Shown here: one piece after another, positions 44,424 to 53,597 of the stretch
Numbering within the stretch: position 1 is the stretch's first letter
Layout: the number at the start of each line of letters is the position of its first letter
NCBI GenBank assembly: GCA_947447955.1
Contig: CANFLS010000014.1
Location: 1 to 60,491, forward strand
DNA length: 60,491 nt
From: Flavobacteriales bacterium
GTDB lineage: Bacteria; Bacteroidota; Bacteroidia; NS11-12g; UBA955
Reading direction: 5' to 3'
The notes under the pieces: generated by a model
The model's input: only the letters and a program-made list of their open reading frames with translations
What the model was told of the DNA's origin: nothing
The model's database searches: none
Translations under genes and position numbers: made by a program

Positions 44424-46916
44424 ATGAAAAAGAAAAAGCACTACATACAAACACTTTTGTTGTGGGTGTTTTTTCTGATTTACCCGTCGCTATATTCCCA
44501 ATACAGCGATTTTGTTAGGCCCGAAAAGGCAATAAAGGGTTTCGATTATCATATTCTTATTGCGAATAATAATGATTTTAAATACTTAAAATCGCATATT
44601 CCACAGTTTTCAAATATTGAAAAACTCAGAATTGATGGTCCAGTAGACGTTAACCTGTTGTCGGAAATTGCAGGGAAGTTCGACAATCTAGAAGAATTGC
44701 AACTCCGACAGTTTCAAGGTATTATTTCAGATGTTGATTTGGAAAACATAGAATGGATTCCTTTGGTTTACTTATACGTCCCTCAAAACAGAGAAGATGC
44801 ATTATTGTTAAACAATTATTGGAGTCGATTTAACCGCATTTCTTTGGAATTCGAAGTGGTTCCTGATCAATATGACTTCATGAAAACGTGGAAGTCTTGC
44901 AAAGAATTGCAAATTATTGCACCATGGACAAGGGTTGAATTGGATACTGCCTTGCGCGAAATATCAAAATGGTTACCTAAGCTCCAAAAATTGGCGATTT
45001 CTTTAAACAATGTGGAATACTTAACACAATCTATCCATCGATTTAAAAAGCTAACAAGACTTACTTTGATTGATGCTGCTAGTCTTTCAACTGGAACAGC
45101 AATTGAAAACCTAAATGAGATATTAACCCCTGTAAAAATTGGCGATAAGGATGTTAATTTGGTGTCAGGGGTAAATAAAACAGTGATTAAAAAAGCCATC
45201 CACATGCCCTTGGTTTTTTTAACCAACAATACAGAACTGTTAAACTCTGAGCTAAAGCATATCAAAAAGATATTTCCAGATGGGGAAGTTGTTCAAGATT
45301 TTGAGTGGGTTGAACCTGATCAAAAACTTGATTTTGTTGAGAATTTAGGTTTTTCAGAAGTTAAAAATAGAGGAACATTCCCAAATCCCATTTCAAAACC
45401 ATTGATTGAAGATTTTCAAGAGGGAATTCATTATTTTGAGGGAAACAATAGCGCCGATCAAATTTTTGTAGGCGAAGGGAAGTGGAGTATTTTGGTGCCT
45501 AAAGGTGCCATCGTGAATGGTTCTGGTGAAACATATTTAAACAATTATACCATAAAGGTAAAAGTCATGACCAATCAGGAACGTTTGTTAGCCTACGCTC
45601 CAAATTTGGTTTATGATTCGGCTCAGCAGAAATTTCAATTGAATCCATCGTTTTTGTTTGACATACAAGCATTTAATGAGAAGGAGTTGTTGTCAGTTAA
45701 ATCGGGTTATTTTATTGAAATTCATTTTATAGGAAACCTAAATCAAAATGCACATTTTTATGCGTTGAGAAATCAAAAATGGGTGCATTTTTATGAATAT
45801 GATTATCAATTTAACGACGATCATCTGGCAAAAATAGATTTTTTTCAGTTTTATCAAGGAGCGCAATCTGGTAAATTCACAGGTGGCTCTGATCTAACCA
45901 ATTTGGATGACAAAATTGAAAACAAAGGATATTGCTACCTGCTGAAATCGAACGAATCAAAAAGTTGGATCATTCCATTCAAGAATCAATATGTAGAAAA
46001 AGTACCCAAAATTGCCGATGAAAAGAGTTTCTTGTTAAAGAGAGGTGCTTCGTTAATTGGTGTGAGGAACTTTGTTTCAGATGAGCCCATTGAAAAAGGT
46101 GTTTACGAGCTTAGGCTGTATGACAAAACCAAAAAACTATTTCCGGAGCTAAAACCGTTTGAGAACTATCCATTGGTTTTTAAAACCAATATGGCCAAAA
46201 AGGATGTGACCTTGCAATTTTTCAAGGCCATGAAATTTTTTGATGTTCGAATTCGAGAATTTGGAGGAAGCTATGTGTTGGAATTGAAATCGAACGAAGG
46301 TTTGTGGCAAATTCAACTGTTAGAACCCAAGGAAAGATTTAAATCTTCACCTAAGAAGGCCAAAAGCGAACAGAAGAAATTTATCAATAAAATACAGGCG
46401 TATTTAATGCTTCGTGGATTAAAATCTACTGCACTGGAAAACGCTCAAAAAGCAATTGCATTGAAGGAGTTTACAGAATCTAAATCAAGCATATTGGGTA
46501 GCGACAATATTCCAAAATCGAAAATGAAACGCAGTTACTTGATTCGCAGTTTTGGAAGATTTGCATTTGCATCCGCAGACTCGATTGCAGCAACCAAATT
46601 TGTTGAGTTGATTCCTTGCGAACCTGGTAAAATTCCTTTAAAGGTGAATCAATTTGTTGTGGTTTACGACAACCCAATGTCGACTATTTGTATCGGTAAG
46701 TCAAATCGGTATAGCCTCGACGTTGTAGAAAGCAATATCTTGTACATTGCTTGTAAGGATGAATTTGAACGTGTTTTTATTTTAACAGGCGATAAATTCA
46801 GAAAGCTGAATATTCAAAACAATACTTTGACCTATGTAGATATGTTTCAAATTCCGGAACAGTTCTATAACCAAGAAATAATTCTAAACTTATTTAAAAT
46901 CAAACGCAAAAACTAA
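44424..46916 (+). CDS. Large exported protein with leucine-rich-repeat-like N-terminus, unknown function
   Basis: 830 residues with a signal peptide (ends SLYSQ). Residues ~50-300 contain loosely spaced LxxLxL blocks (FSNIEKLRIDG, FDNLEELQLRQF, LPKLQKLAISLNNV, FKKLTRLTLIDA), like degenerate leucine-rich repeats. The segment WSILVPKGAIVNGSGE near residue 355 resembles a ZU5/adhesin-type strand pattern. The rest is unassigned. No T9SS sorting domain at the C-terminus. Stop and the next ATG overlap (TAATG). Confidence 0.7.
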   Translation: MKKKKHYIQTLLLWVFFLIYPSLYSQYSDFVRPEKAIKGFDYHILIANNNDFKYLKSHIPQFSNIEKLRIDGPVDVNLLSEIAGKFDNLEELQLRQFQGIISDVDLENIEWIPLVYLYVPQNREDALLLNNYWSRFNRISLEFEVVPDQYDFMKTWKSCKELQIIAPWTRVELDTALREISKWLPKLQKLAISLNNVEYLTQSIHRFKKLTRLTLIDAASLSTGTAIENLNEILTPVKIGDKDVNLVSGVNKTVIKKAIHMPLVFLTNNTELLNSELKHIKKIFPDGEVVQDFEWVEPDQKLDFVENLGFSEVKNRGTFPNPISKPLIEDFQEGIHYFEGNNSADQIFVGEGKWSILVPKGAIVNGSGETYLNNYTIKVKVMTNQERLLAYAPNLVYDSAQQKFQLNPSFLFDIQAFNEKELLSVKSGYFIEIHFIGNLNQNAHFYALRNQKWVHFYEYDYQFNDDHLAKIDFFQFYQGAQSGKFTGGSDLTNLDDKIENKGYCYLLKSNESKSWIIPFKNQYVEKVPKIADEKSFLLKRGASLIGVRNFVSDEPIEKGVYELRLYDKTKKLFPELKPFENYPLVFKTNMAKKDVTLQFFKAMKFFDVRIREFGGSYVLELKSNEGLWQIQLLEPKERFKSSPKKAKSEQKKFINKIQAYLMLRGLKSTALENAQKAIALKEFTESKSSILGSDNIPKSKMKRSYLIRSFGRFAFASADSIAATKFVELIPCEPGKIPLKVNQFVVVYDNPMSTICIGKSNRYSLDVVESNILYIACKDEFERVFILTGDKFRKLNIQNNTLTYVDMFQIPEQFYNQEIILNLFKIKRKN

Positions 46917-48409
46917 TGTCACCATTACTCATTTTTATAGGGCTAGCCAGCTATTTTTTAATTTTGTTATCCATTGGATACATCACCAGTAAAACAGCGG
47001 GTGAAGATGGTTATTTCTTGGGAAATAAGCAAAGTATTTGGTGGTTGGTAGCAATTGGTATGTTGTCGGATTCAATGAGCGGGGTGAGCTTCATTTCAGT
47101 TCCGGGAAATGTATTCGCTGCTAAGTTTTATTACTTACAAGTAGTAATTGGTTATGTAATTGGTTATTTGGTTATTGCCTATGTTTTGTTGCCTTTGTAT
47201 TACAAACATAATGTAACCAGTATTTACAGCTATTTGAATACCAGATTTGGAACCATTCATCAAAAAACGGGTGCCTTGTTTTTTGTGTTGTCGAGGTTAA
47301 CAGGTAGCGCAGGACGTTTGTTTTTAACCGCAGCAATTTTGCAAAAGTTTTTATTCTCTCAATGGGATATTCCATTTGTGGTAACAGTTGCATTTATCAT
47401 TGGACTTATATTGGCATACACCATTAAAGGAGGAATTAGAACCTTGGTTTTTACCGATGCTTTGCAAAGTGTATTCTTGGTTGGTGGATTGGTGGTTTGT
47501 ATTGCTATTATGATTTCTAAAACCCCTTCGGTTGTCAATCAAGGTGCATTTCATGTGGTGGCAAACTCTGAATTGTCACAAATATTTAATTTTAACTTTT
47601 GGCAGAAAACGTTCTTTTTAAAACAAATTATTGGAGGGATGTTTTTATGCATTGCCATGACAGGCCTCGACCAAAACATGATGCAGAAAAACCTTAGTTG
47701 TAAGTCGTTGGGCGAAGCCCAAAAGAACATGCTAACAACGGCTGGTGTTGTTTTCTTTGTGAATTTGTTATTCCTTTCCTTGGGAATATTCATGATTGAA
47801 TATTTAAAATCGGTTGATCCAGCGTTGTTAGATCCAAACCACTACGCCGATAAAAAAGTACTCACCGATATGTTCTTCCCTCATATTGCCTTAGATTTAC
47901 TTGGGCCAATTGCGGGAATGGCCTTTGTATTGGGATTGTCAGCGGCGACTTTTTCAAGCGCCGATAGTGTTTTAACAACCCTAACTACGAGTACTTATAT
48001 TGATGTTTTGGGAATTGATTCCAGAGAAGATTTAACTGTTGAACAAAAACACAAAAGAAGGGTAATATTACACATTGCGTTTTCTGTATTGCTTTTATTG
48101 GCAATTTTGGTGTTTTATGCCTTCGTAAAAACCACCGTAATTAATTTGGTGTTAGATATTGCCAATTATACGTATGGTCCTTTATTGGGATTATTTACGC
48201 TTGGTATTTTCACCAAAGCCAAACCAAAAGGGTGGGGCGTTTTGATTATTAGTTTATTGGCCCCTATTTTATGCTATTTACTGGTAAATTACGTTGCAAA
48301 AGATGCCAAATATCAAATAGGATATGAATTATTGCTAATCAATGGTGGATTATCATTTGTTGGCTATTATTTGCTCTCTAAAATTCAAAATAAAATGCAA
48401 TTGAATTAA
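46916..48409 (+). CDS. Sodium:solute symporter (SSS family)
   Basis: 497 residues with about 13 transmembrane segments. SSS-family features: SGVSFISVPGNVFAAKFYYLQ near the N-terminus, GGIRTLVFTDALQSVFLVGG (the conserved segment around TM6), and GLSAATFSSADSVLTTLTTSTYID. Couples sodium entry to uptake of an unknown solute. Overlaps the preceding gene by 1 bp (TAATG) and is followed by the TonB-dependent receptor after 11 bp. Confidence 0.93.
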   Translation: MSPLLIFIGLASYFLILLSIGYITSKTAGEDGYFLGNKQSIWWLVAIGMLSDSMSGVSFISVPGNVFAAKFYYLQVVIGYVIGYLVIAYVLLPLYYKHNVTSIYSYLNTRFGTIHQKTGALFFVLSRLTGSAGRLFLTAAILQKFLFSQWDIPFVVTVAFIIGLILAYTIKGGIRTLVFTDALQSVFLVGGLVVCIAIMISKTPSVVNQGAFHVVANSELSQIFNFNFWQKTFFLKQIIGGMFLCIAMTGLDQNMMQKNLSCKSLGEAQKNMLTTAGVVFFVNLLFLSLGIFMIEYLKSVDPALLDPNHYADKKVLTDMFFPHIALDLLGPIAGMAFVLGLSAATFSSADSVLTTLTTSTYIDVLGIDSREDLTVEQKHKRRVILHIAFSVLLLLAILVFYAFVKTTVINLVLDIANYTYGPLLGLFTLGIFTKAKPKGWGVLIISLLAPILCYLLVNYVAKDAKYQIGYELLLINGGLSFVGYYLLSKIQNKMQLN

Positions 48410-48432
48410 TTGGGTTATTTTTGAAAGTAGTG

Positions 48433-50505
48433 ATGATTCTTCGGTGGTTGTTTATTGGTGTTTTTCTCTTTCCCTTTTTTGGGTCTGCTCAAATTCTGGA
48501 TTCAGTCAAATTTGAAAAACCGCAGAACAAAACAGAAGATAATTTTGAACAAATTGAACAAGTTATTGTTAATGGACTTGTTTCTGAAACAAAAAATACT
48601 TCTTTGAATGTGTCTCTTATCAATACCAAGGGCTTTCTGTTAAATGGTGCTTACAATTTGTCTGATGCTCTTTCTAGAATACCCGGAATTTCTCAATTAA
48701 CAACCGGCGTTGCAATTTCAAAACCTGTAATTAGGGGTTTATATGGCAATAGGATCATGGTATTGTTGTCGGGGATGCGATTTGACAATCAACAATGGCA
48801 AGATGAACATGGTTTGGGGTTAAGTCAATTGGGTATAGGCAGAATTGAATTAATAAAAGGGGCAACATCTTTAATTTATGGCACAGAAGCTATTGGTGGA
48901 ACAATTAATATCATTGAAGAAATTCCTGCTTTTGAATTAAATGGAACGAAACGGGATGCTGGCATTGCTTATTATTCTAATACTGCTGGCGTACTCAGCG
49001 ATTTTGGACTTCAACGTAGATTATTTAATAAAAACAAATCTGTAACAAAGTGGCAAACTTTGCGATTTGGTATAGAAAATCACGCAGATTATACCGATGG
49101 AAATAACAATCGTGTTTTAAATACTAGAAATAAAGGATTGCTTTTGAAGTTGGGGTGGGGTAAATCATCGGCTAAATTCTCCAATGAAAACAGATATATG
49201 TTTTCATACAATCAATATGGATTTGTGATGGACGGTTTGAATGATTTTTTCAAACCCGATGCCCGCTTAAGTCGAAGTTTAAATGGACCACATCACAATG
49301 TAATGTTAAACACATTCAGTTCTCAAAATAGATTTCAAGTAAAATCTACCAAAGTGAATTTTAACTATGGTTTTCAAAGCAATTCCAGAATGGAAGATGA
49401 AGGTGGTGGACAGATAAGCTTGAATATGCATCTCCTCAGTCTTTTGCAAAATATGCAATTTACTTTCCCTCAGAATAATTACGGTAGAAGCAGCCTGAGT
49501 TACTTTGTTAACCAGCAACTCACTTTTACGAACAATAAAAATTATGGGGGACGTGTGATCGTTCCGGATGCAAATATGACCGAGGCAAACTTGGGTGGAC
49601 TGTTAAAATTTACACGCCCTTATTTGGTATTGGACGGTGGATTGGGCATTGCTTTCAAATCATTTCAAACCTACCAAACCCGAACATTAAATTCACCCGG
49701 TGAAAGAATTCAACCTTTCTCAAAAAATGCTTTGGCAAGTAATGCAAGTGTAGGATTTGCATTGACTAAAATAAATTTGTTCTTCTTTAGAATGGATGTC
49801 AAGGGGAATTTGGGTACTGGCTTTAGGCCAGGTAATTTAGCTGAACTTTCGTGCAATGGACTTCATGAAGGATCAATTCGATATGAATTGGGTAATCCAA
49901 ACTTGAAAAACGAAACCAATATTACCTATGATTTTTCAATCGATTTATGGAGTTACAAGATCTTAGATTTTAAGTTTTCTGGATACGTAAATCAGTTTAA
50001 CAATTATATTTATTTGGCCCCAACAAAAGATTCTTTTTACGGATATCAAGTATTTAAATATGAACAAACAAATGCCAAAATATTGGGAACAGAAACTTTA
50101 GTGAATTTTCATATTTGGAAACGATTGGATTGGGTGAATATTTGGAGTCAGATTTCGGGCACCAAAAATACTGGTTCATCAAACTATTTGCCATTTATCA
50201 GTCCCAATAAATTCACCACCAGAATCGTGTATTTTGTGTCTGAAAAAGACAAGTTATTTACCTTTTCTCCGGAAATGGTTTTTGTTGGAGAGCAATTAAA
50301 AACAGCAGAATTTGAAACAACCACAAAGGCATATAAATTATTCAATATTCAATTGGATTATCAAATAACTAACAAGTGGAACTTTTCATTGACTGTGCGA
50401 AATTTGACTAATGCAGTTTATTTTGATCATTTATCTCGCTTAAAGGCATACAATCTATACAATCAAGGCCGTAATTTTGCAATCTCACTCAGGAAGACTT
50501 TTTAA
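48433..50505 (+). CDS. TonB-dependent outer-membrane receptor
   Basis: I place the start at the ATG at 48433 (signal peptide MILRWLFIGVFLFPFFGSAQ); an upstream in-frame TTG (48421) would add 4 residues. About 690 residues: plug domain (LSDALSRIPGISQLTTGVAISKPVIRG; GRIELIKGATSLIYGTEAIGGTINII) and a 22-strand-type barrel ending in a typical aromatic C-terminus (NQGRNFAISLRKTF). The N-terminus lacks the carboxypeptidase-like domain of SusC proteins, so a metal chelate or small ligand is more likely than glycans. Overlaps the next ORF by 1 bp (TAATG). Confidence 0.93.
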   Translation: MILRWLFIGVFLFPFFGSAQILDSVKFEKPQNKTEDNFEQIEQVIVNGLVSETKNTSLNVSLINTKGFLLNGAYNLSDALSRIPGISQLTTGVAISKPVIRGLYGNRIMVLLSGMRFDNQQWQDEHGLGLSQLGIGRIELIKGATSLIYGTEAIGGTINIIEEIPAFELNGTKRDAGIAYYSNTAGVLSDFGLQRRLFNKNKSVTKWQTLRFGIENHADYTDGNNNRVLNTRNKGLLLKLGWGKSSAKFSNENRYMFSYNQYGFVMDGLNDFFKPDARLSRSLNGPHHNVMLNTFSSQNRFQVKSTKVNFNYGFQSNSRMEDEGGGQISLNMHLLSLLQNMQFTFPQNNYGRSSLSYFVNQQLTFTNNKNYGGRVIVPDANMTEANLGGLLKFTRPYLVLDGGLGIAFKSFQTYQTRTLNSPGERIQPFSKNALASNASVGFALTKINLFFFRMDVKGNLGTGFRPGNLAELSCNGLHEGSIRYELGNPNLKNETNITYDFSIDLWSYKILDFKFSGYVNQFNNYIYLAPTKDSFYGYQVFKYEQTNAKILGTETLVNFHIWKRLDWVNIWSQISGTKNTGSSNYLPFISPNKFTTRIVYFVSEKDKLFTFSPEMVFVGEQLKTAEFETTTKAYKLFNIQLDYQITNKWNFSLTVRNLTNAVYFDHLSRLKAYNLYNQGRNFAISLRKTF

Positions 50506-51002
50506 TGGGTTCAAAACGTAAAATAGGATCATTGATCATGTTCACAGTATTGTGTACTTATTTATTGTTGCCTCTGTTTTATATGTTTGTTCTAAGCCAA
50601 CACAAATACAATGTATTTCAATCTCTTGGTAAGCAAGAGGCTAAATCAATTGTGTTTTCATTTTCGGAAAATCAATTTAAAAATCTGAATTTTTGTAAAA
50701 ATGAAGATGAAATTGTAATTGATAAAAAACATTTTGAGGTAGTTAACGTATTAAAGACTAAAACCGGATTTCAAATAAGTGTTGTTCCAGATGAATTCGA
50801 AGATAATTTTGTTTGTAACAACAAAGTAACCCAAGAAAACTGGCTAAGCAATTCTTGCTGTTGGCCATTTTTTGAGCAAATAACTACCCTCGAACACACT
50901 GTTTTCACCCATTCAACTGCCTATTATCGTTCTGAAATAGAAAAAAAAATCAAAGTTCCATTCTTTGTTCGTGAGTTGCCTCCTCCTAAATTGTATTCGT
51001 AA
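50505..51002 (+). CDS. Small membrane-anchored protein downstream of TonB receptor
   Basis: 165 residues: one N-terminal hydrophobic segment (residues ~10-30), then a soluble region with five Cys (including NSCC) and a Pro-rich C-terminus. Small proteins of this shape accompany TonB-dependent receptors for copper or similar metals in other Bacteroidota, in my recollection, and the ...DEIVIDKKHFEVVNV block fits that pattern. Function uncertain. Translationally coupled to the receptor. Confidence 0.65.
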   Translation: MGSKRKIGSLIMFTVLCTYLLLPLFYMFVLSQHKYNVFQSLGKQEAKSIVFSFSENQFKNLNFCKNEDEIVIDKKHFEVVNVLKTKTGFQISVVPDEFEDNFVCNNKVTQENWLSNSCCWPFFEQITTLEHTVFTHSTAYYRSEIEKKIKVPFFVRELPPPKLYS

Positions 51003-51101
51003 ATTTTATTTATTTTATTTTGAGGGACGGGAAATCGTCTTTCAATTTTATTTATGATTTATCAAAACAAAAAAGGCTGGCGACCAAGCGCTAAAACAAA
51101 A

Positions 51102-51512
51102 ATGAAAACTAAAAACATTATTTTAACAACAGCAATATTGTTATTGCTTACTGCAGTTAATTCTTGCACCATAGATCCAGGTAATTTGCCTAATATTTCC
51201 TTCAAAACCGGAGGAAAGTATATCACGAGCAATACAACCATCAAACAAGGTGATACCGTTTTAATTGGCATCAATGCCTCAAAAGCTGAAGATGTAGATG
51301 TATTGAAGAAATTTGACATCAGCCGTAGCTATGACGGAGCATTGGAATCAAGTGTTTATAATACTGATTTAATAGGGCTAAGTGGTGATCAATATGCATA
51401 CGACTATTACGCTATTGCCCGCAAGCAAGCAGGAACTGAAAAATATACCTTTACGGTAATCAACCGCGACGGTTTGAAGAATTCTGTTTCGCTGCAACTT
51501 ACCGTTCAGTAA
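51102..51512 (+). CDS. Small lipoprotein, unknown function
   Basis: Start chosen at the ATG at 51102 (MKTKNIILTTAILLLLTAVNSC); the frame's earlier start at 51054 would put a hydrophilic tail before the signal peptide. About 136 residues; lipobox AVNSC places the mature Cys near residue 22. The remaining ~110 residues look like one beta-sandwich (GDTVLIGINASKAEDVDVL ... YTFTVINRDGLKNSVSLQLTV). Followed by a strong terminator. Confidence 0.75.
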   Translation: MKTKNIILTTAILLLLTAVNSCTIDPGNLPNISFKTGGKYITSNTTIKQGDTVLIGINASKAEDVDVLKKFDISRSYDGALESSVYNTDLIGLSGDQYAYDYYAIARKQAGTEKYTFTVINRDGLKNSVSLQLTVQ

Positions 51513-51529
51513 ATAAGTTTATTTCATAA

Positions 51530-51576
51530 AAAAGCCTTCGAAATCAACAGCATAAGCTGTGTTCGAAGGCTTTTAT
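51530..51576 (+). terminator. Rho-independent terminator after small lipoprotein gene
   Basis: A 13-bp perfect stem (AAAAGCCTTCGAA and complement, 51530-51542 with 51562-51574) followed by TTTTATTTT. It closes the operon containing the symporter and TonB receptor. Confidence 0.85.
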
Positions 51577-51589
51577 TTTATGAGAATTC

Positions 51590-51937
51590 GTGCGTTTAGA
51601 AGAGCTTCACTCGTTTAGTGTTTAGAAGCAATGTGTGCGTTTAGAGGAGCTTCGCTCGTTTAGTGTTTAGAAGCACTGTGTGCGTTTAGAGGAGCTTCGC
51701 TCGTTTAGTGTTTAGATGCACTGCGTGCGATTAGAAGAGCTTCGCTCGTTTAGTGATTAGAAGCATTGCCATGCGTTTAGCAGAGCTTCGCTCGGTTAGT
51801 GTTTAGAAGCAATGTGTACGTTTAGAATAGCTTCGCTCGGTTAGTGTTTAGAAGCAATGTGTACGTTTAGAATAGCTTCGCTCGGTTAGTGTTTAGATGC
51901 ACTGCGTGCGTTTAGAAGAGCTTCGCTCGTTTAGTTT
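51590..51937. repeat. 45-bp noncoding minisatellite, about 7.7 copies
   Basis: Eight units (last one partial) starting at 51590, 51635, 51680, 51725, 51771, 51816, 51861 and 51906; unit 4 is 46 bp, all others 45. Unit core: GTGCGTTTAGAGGAGCTTCG followed by CTCGTTTAGTGTTTAGAAGC and ACTGT. Each unit holds three TTTAG blocks and a small GAGC-TTC-GCTC hairpin. TAG from the three TTTAG blocks falls in all three forward frames, and the complementary TAA does so in reverse, so the repeat cannot be coding. Located between the convergent lipoprotein and arginine decarboxylase genes. Confidence 0.92.
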
Positions 51938-51987
51938 AAAGATTAATCAGAGCAGAACAACATCTATAAACCAGAGAATCCCAATCT

Positions 51988-52023
51988 GTCTAACCAGTCT
52001 AACCAGTCTAATCCGTCTAACCC
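51988..52023. repeat. 9-bp tandem repeat GTCTAACCA x4
   Basis: GTCTAACCA, GTCTAACCA, GTCTAATCC, GTCTAACCC in tandem, ending just before the arginine decarboxylase stop codon region. The same 9-mer forms part of the terminator arms at 3366-3374, and its complement TGGTTAGAC at 3397-3405. Confidence 0.8.
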
Positions 52024-52027
52024 TTAT

Positions 52028-53425
52028 TTACATATACCCCAAAGTCTTCAACATGCTCTTGTAACTTTGTTCCTTAGAAAATAAACGGAAATAATAATCG
52101 CCATTTTCATCGCGGTCAATAATTACATGTTTGGGAGCAGGTGTCAAACAATGTTGGATACCCCCATAACCACCTATACTCTCCTGATATGCACCAGTAT
52201 GGAAGAACCCAATGTAAAGCGGATCGTTTGCATCATATTTCGGCAAGTAAATTGCATTAACATGTTGTTCTGAGTTGTAATAGTCATCGCTATCACATGT
52301 AATACCACCAAGCAATACCCTTTCTTGTTCTTCCTCCCAACGGTTCACCGGAAGCATAATAAACTTCTTGTTGATAGCCCATGCATCTGGCAATTGTGTC
52401 ATGAAACTAGAATCAATCATGTTCCATTTCTCTCTGTCATTTTGTGACTTTTGGTCAAGTACGCTGAATATTGCACCACCTGCTTCACCTACAGTGAATG
52501 AACCAAACTCGGTAAAGATATCTGGTTCTGGAATTTGATTTTCGACACAAACTTGCTTAATTTGGCTTACGATTTCATTGGCCATGTATTCGTAGTCGTA
52601 CTCAAAGTTTAAGGTATTCTTAATTGGGAAGCCTCCGCCAATATTTAAGGTATCTAAGTCAGGACATTCCTTTTTGAGCTCACAATATACCTTCAAACAT
52701 TTGTGCAATTCATTCCAGTAGTAAGCAGTGTCATAAATACCGGTGTTGATAAAGAAGTGAAGCATTTTTAGTTTCACATTCTTATTCTTTTTAACCACGT
52801 TTCTATAGAATGGCACGATGTCTTTATATCCAATTCCCAATCTACTCGTATAGAATTCAAACTTAGGTTCTTCTTCTGCCGCAATACGAATACCGCAGGT
52901 TATTTGTTTATCAGTATGTTCGAGTAACTCACTTAGTTCGCGCTGATTATCAAATACTGGAATTACATTTGTCCAATCATTATTAATAAGGTTGGCTATA
53001 TTTTCTAAATAGTTTTCTCTTTTAAAACCATTGCATACTATATAGCTGTCTTTGCTTACTTTACCTTGCTCGTATAGTGTTTCGATGATGTTGATATCGA
53101 AGGCAGATGATGTTTCAAGATGTACATTGTTTTTGAGTACTTCATCAAGTGTATGTTGGAAGTGATTGCTTTTGGTGCAATAGCAATAGAAGTATTTGCC
53201 TTGATATTCGGCCTTTGCAATTGCCACATTGAACCAAGAACGAGCTTTCTTAATATTCTCACTTATCTTTGGTAAGTATGTGAATTTCAAAGGTGTTCCA
53301 TATTGGCGAATTAAGTCCATTAAGGGAATGTCATGGAACTCAAGATGCCCATTATCGTCTAAATCAAACTCTGAAGTTGGAAAATCAAAAGTTTGTTTAA
53401 TTAAGTCGATATATTTATTTTTCAT
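52028..53425 (-). CDS. Arginine decarboxylase (PLP-dependent, fold type III)
   Basis: Converts arginine to agmatine, the entry to polyamine synthesis; inferred from the Bacteroidota arginine-decarboxylase pattern. 465 residues. The PLP lysine is K85 in CYCTKSNHF, followed by ETSSAFDINIIETLYEQG, LNIGGGFPI (phosphate-binding glycines) and ITCDSDDYY near the C-terminus with the catalytic Cys. It is shorter than the ~630-residue SpeA enzymes, matching a distinct short Bacteroidota type. Confidence 0.85.
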   Translation of the reverse strand: MKNKYIDLIKQTFDFPTSEFDLDDNGHLEFHDIPLMDLIRQYGTPLKFTYLPKISENIKKARSWFNVAIAKAEYQGKYFYCYCTKSNHFQHTLDEVLKNNVHLETSSAFDINIIETLYEQGKVSKDSYIVCNGFKRENYLENIANLINNDWTNVIPVFDNQRELSELLEHTDKQITCGIRIAAEEEPKFEFYTSRLGIGYKDIVPFYRNVVKKNKNVKLKMLHFFINTGIYDTAYYWNELHKCLKVYCELKKECPDLDTLNIGGGFPIKNTLNFEYDYEYMANEIVSQIKQVCVENQIPEPDIFTEFGSFTVGEAGGAIFSVLDQKSQNDREKWNMIDSSFMTQLPDAWAINKKFIMLPVNRWEEEQERVLLGGITCDSDDYYNSEQHVNAIYLPKYDANDPLYIGFFHTGAYQESIGGYGGIQHCLTPAPKHVIIDRDENGDYYFRLFSKEQSYKSMLKTLGYM

Positions 53426-53562
53426 GATTGTAAGTTACTTGGATTGTAAATTTTTTACAAATGTAATGCAGTTAGATTGATTTTTTTAATTAATTGTAAA
53501 TGTTTTGCATAAAAAAAATGTAGTTTTTTTTTGTATTTGTCGCGAATTTCTTTTGAGGGTAT

Positions 53563-53570
53563 TAACTTTG
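53563..53570 (+). promoter_or_regulatory. TAnnTTTG -7 element before mdh
   Basis: TAACTTTG, 27 nt before the mdh ATG. A TTTG at 53536-53539 gives a 23-nt spacer, slightly long. Confidence 0.4.
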
Positions 53571-53597
53571 TGCAAACCCAAGAAAATCAAACATAAC

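Noticed and set aside
51590..51937. CRISPR array
   Set aside because: Units are contiguous with no unique spacers and there are no cas genes nearby.
52024..52030. Arginine- or polyamine-sensing leader linked to the decarboxylase
   Set aside because: The repeats here are at the 3' end of the gene, not in its leader; the leader near 53426-53597 shows no clear structure.
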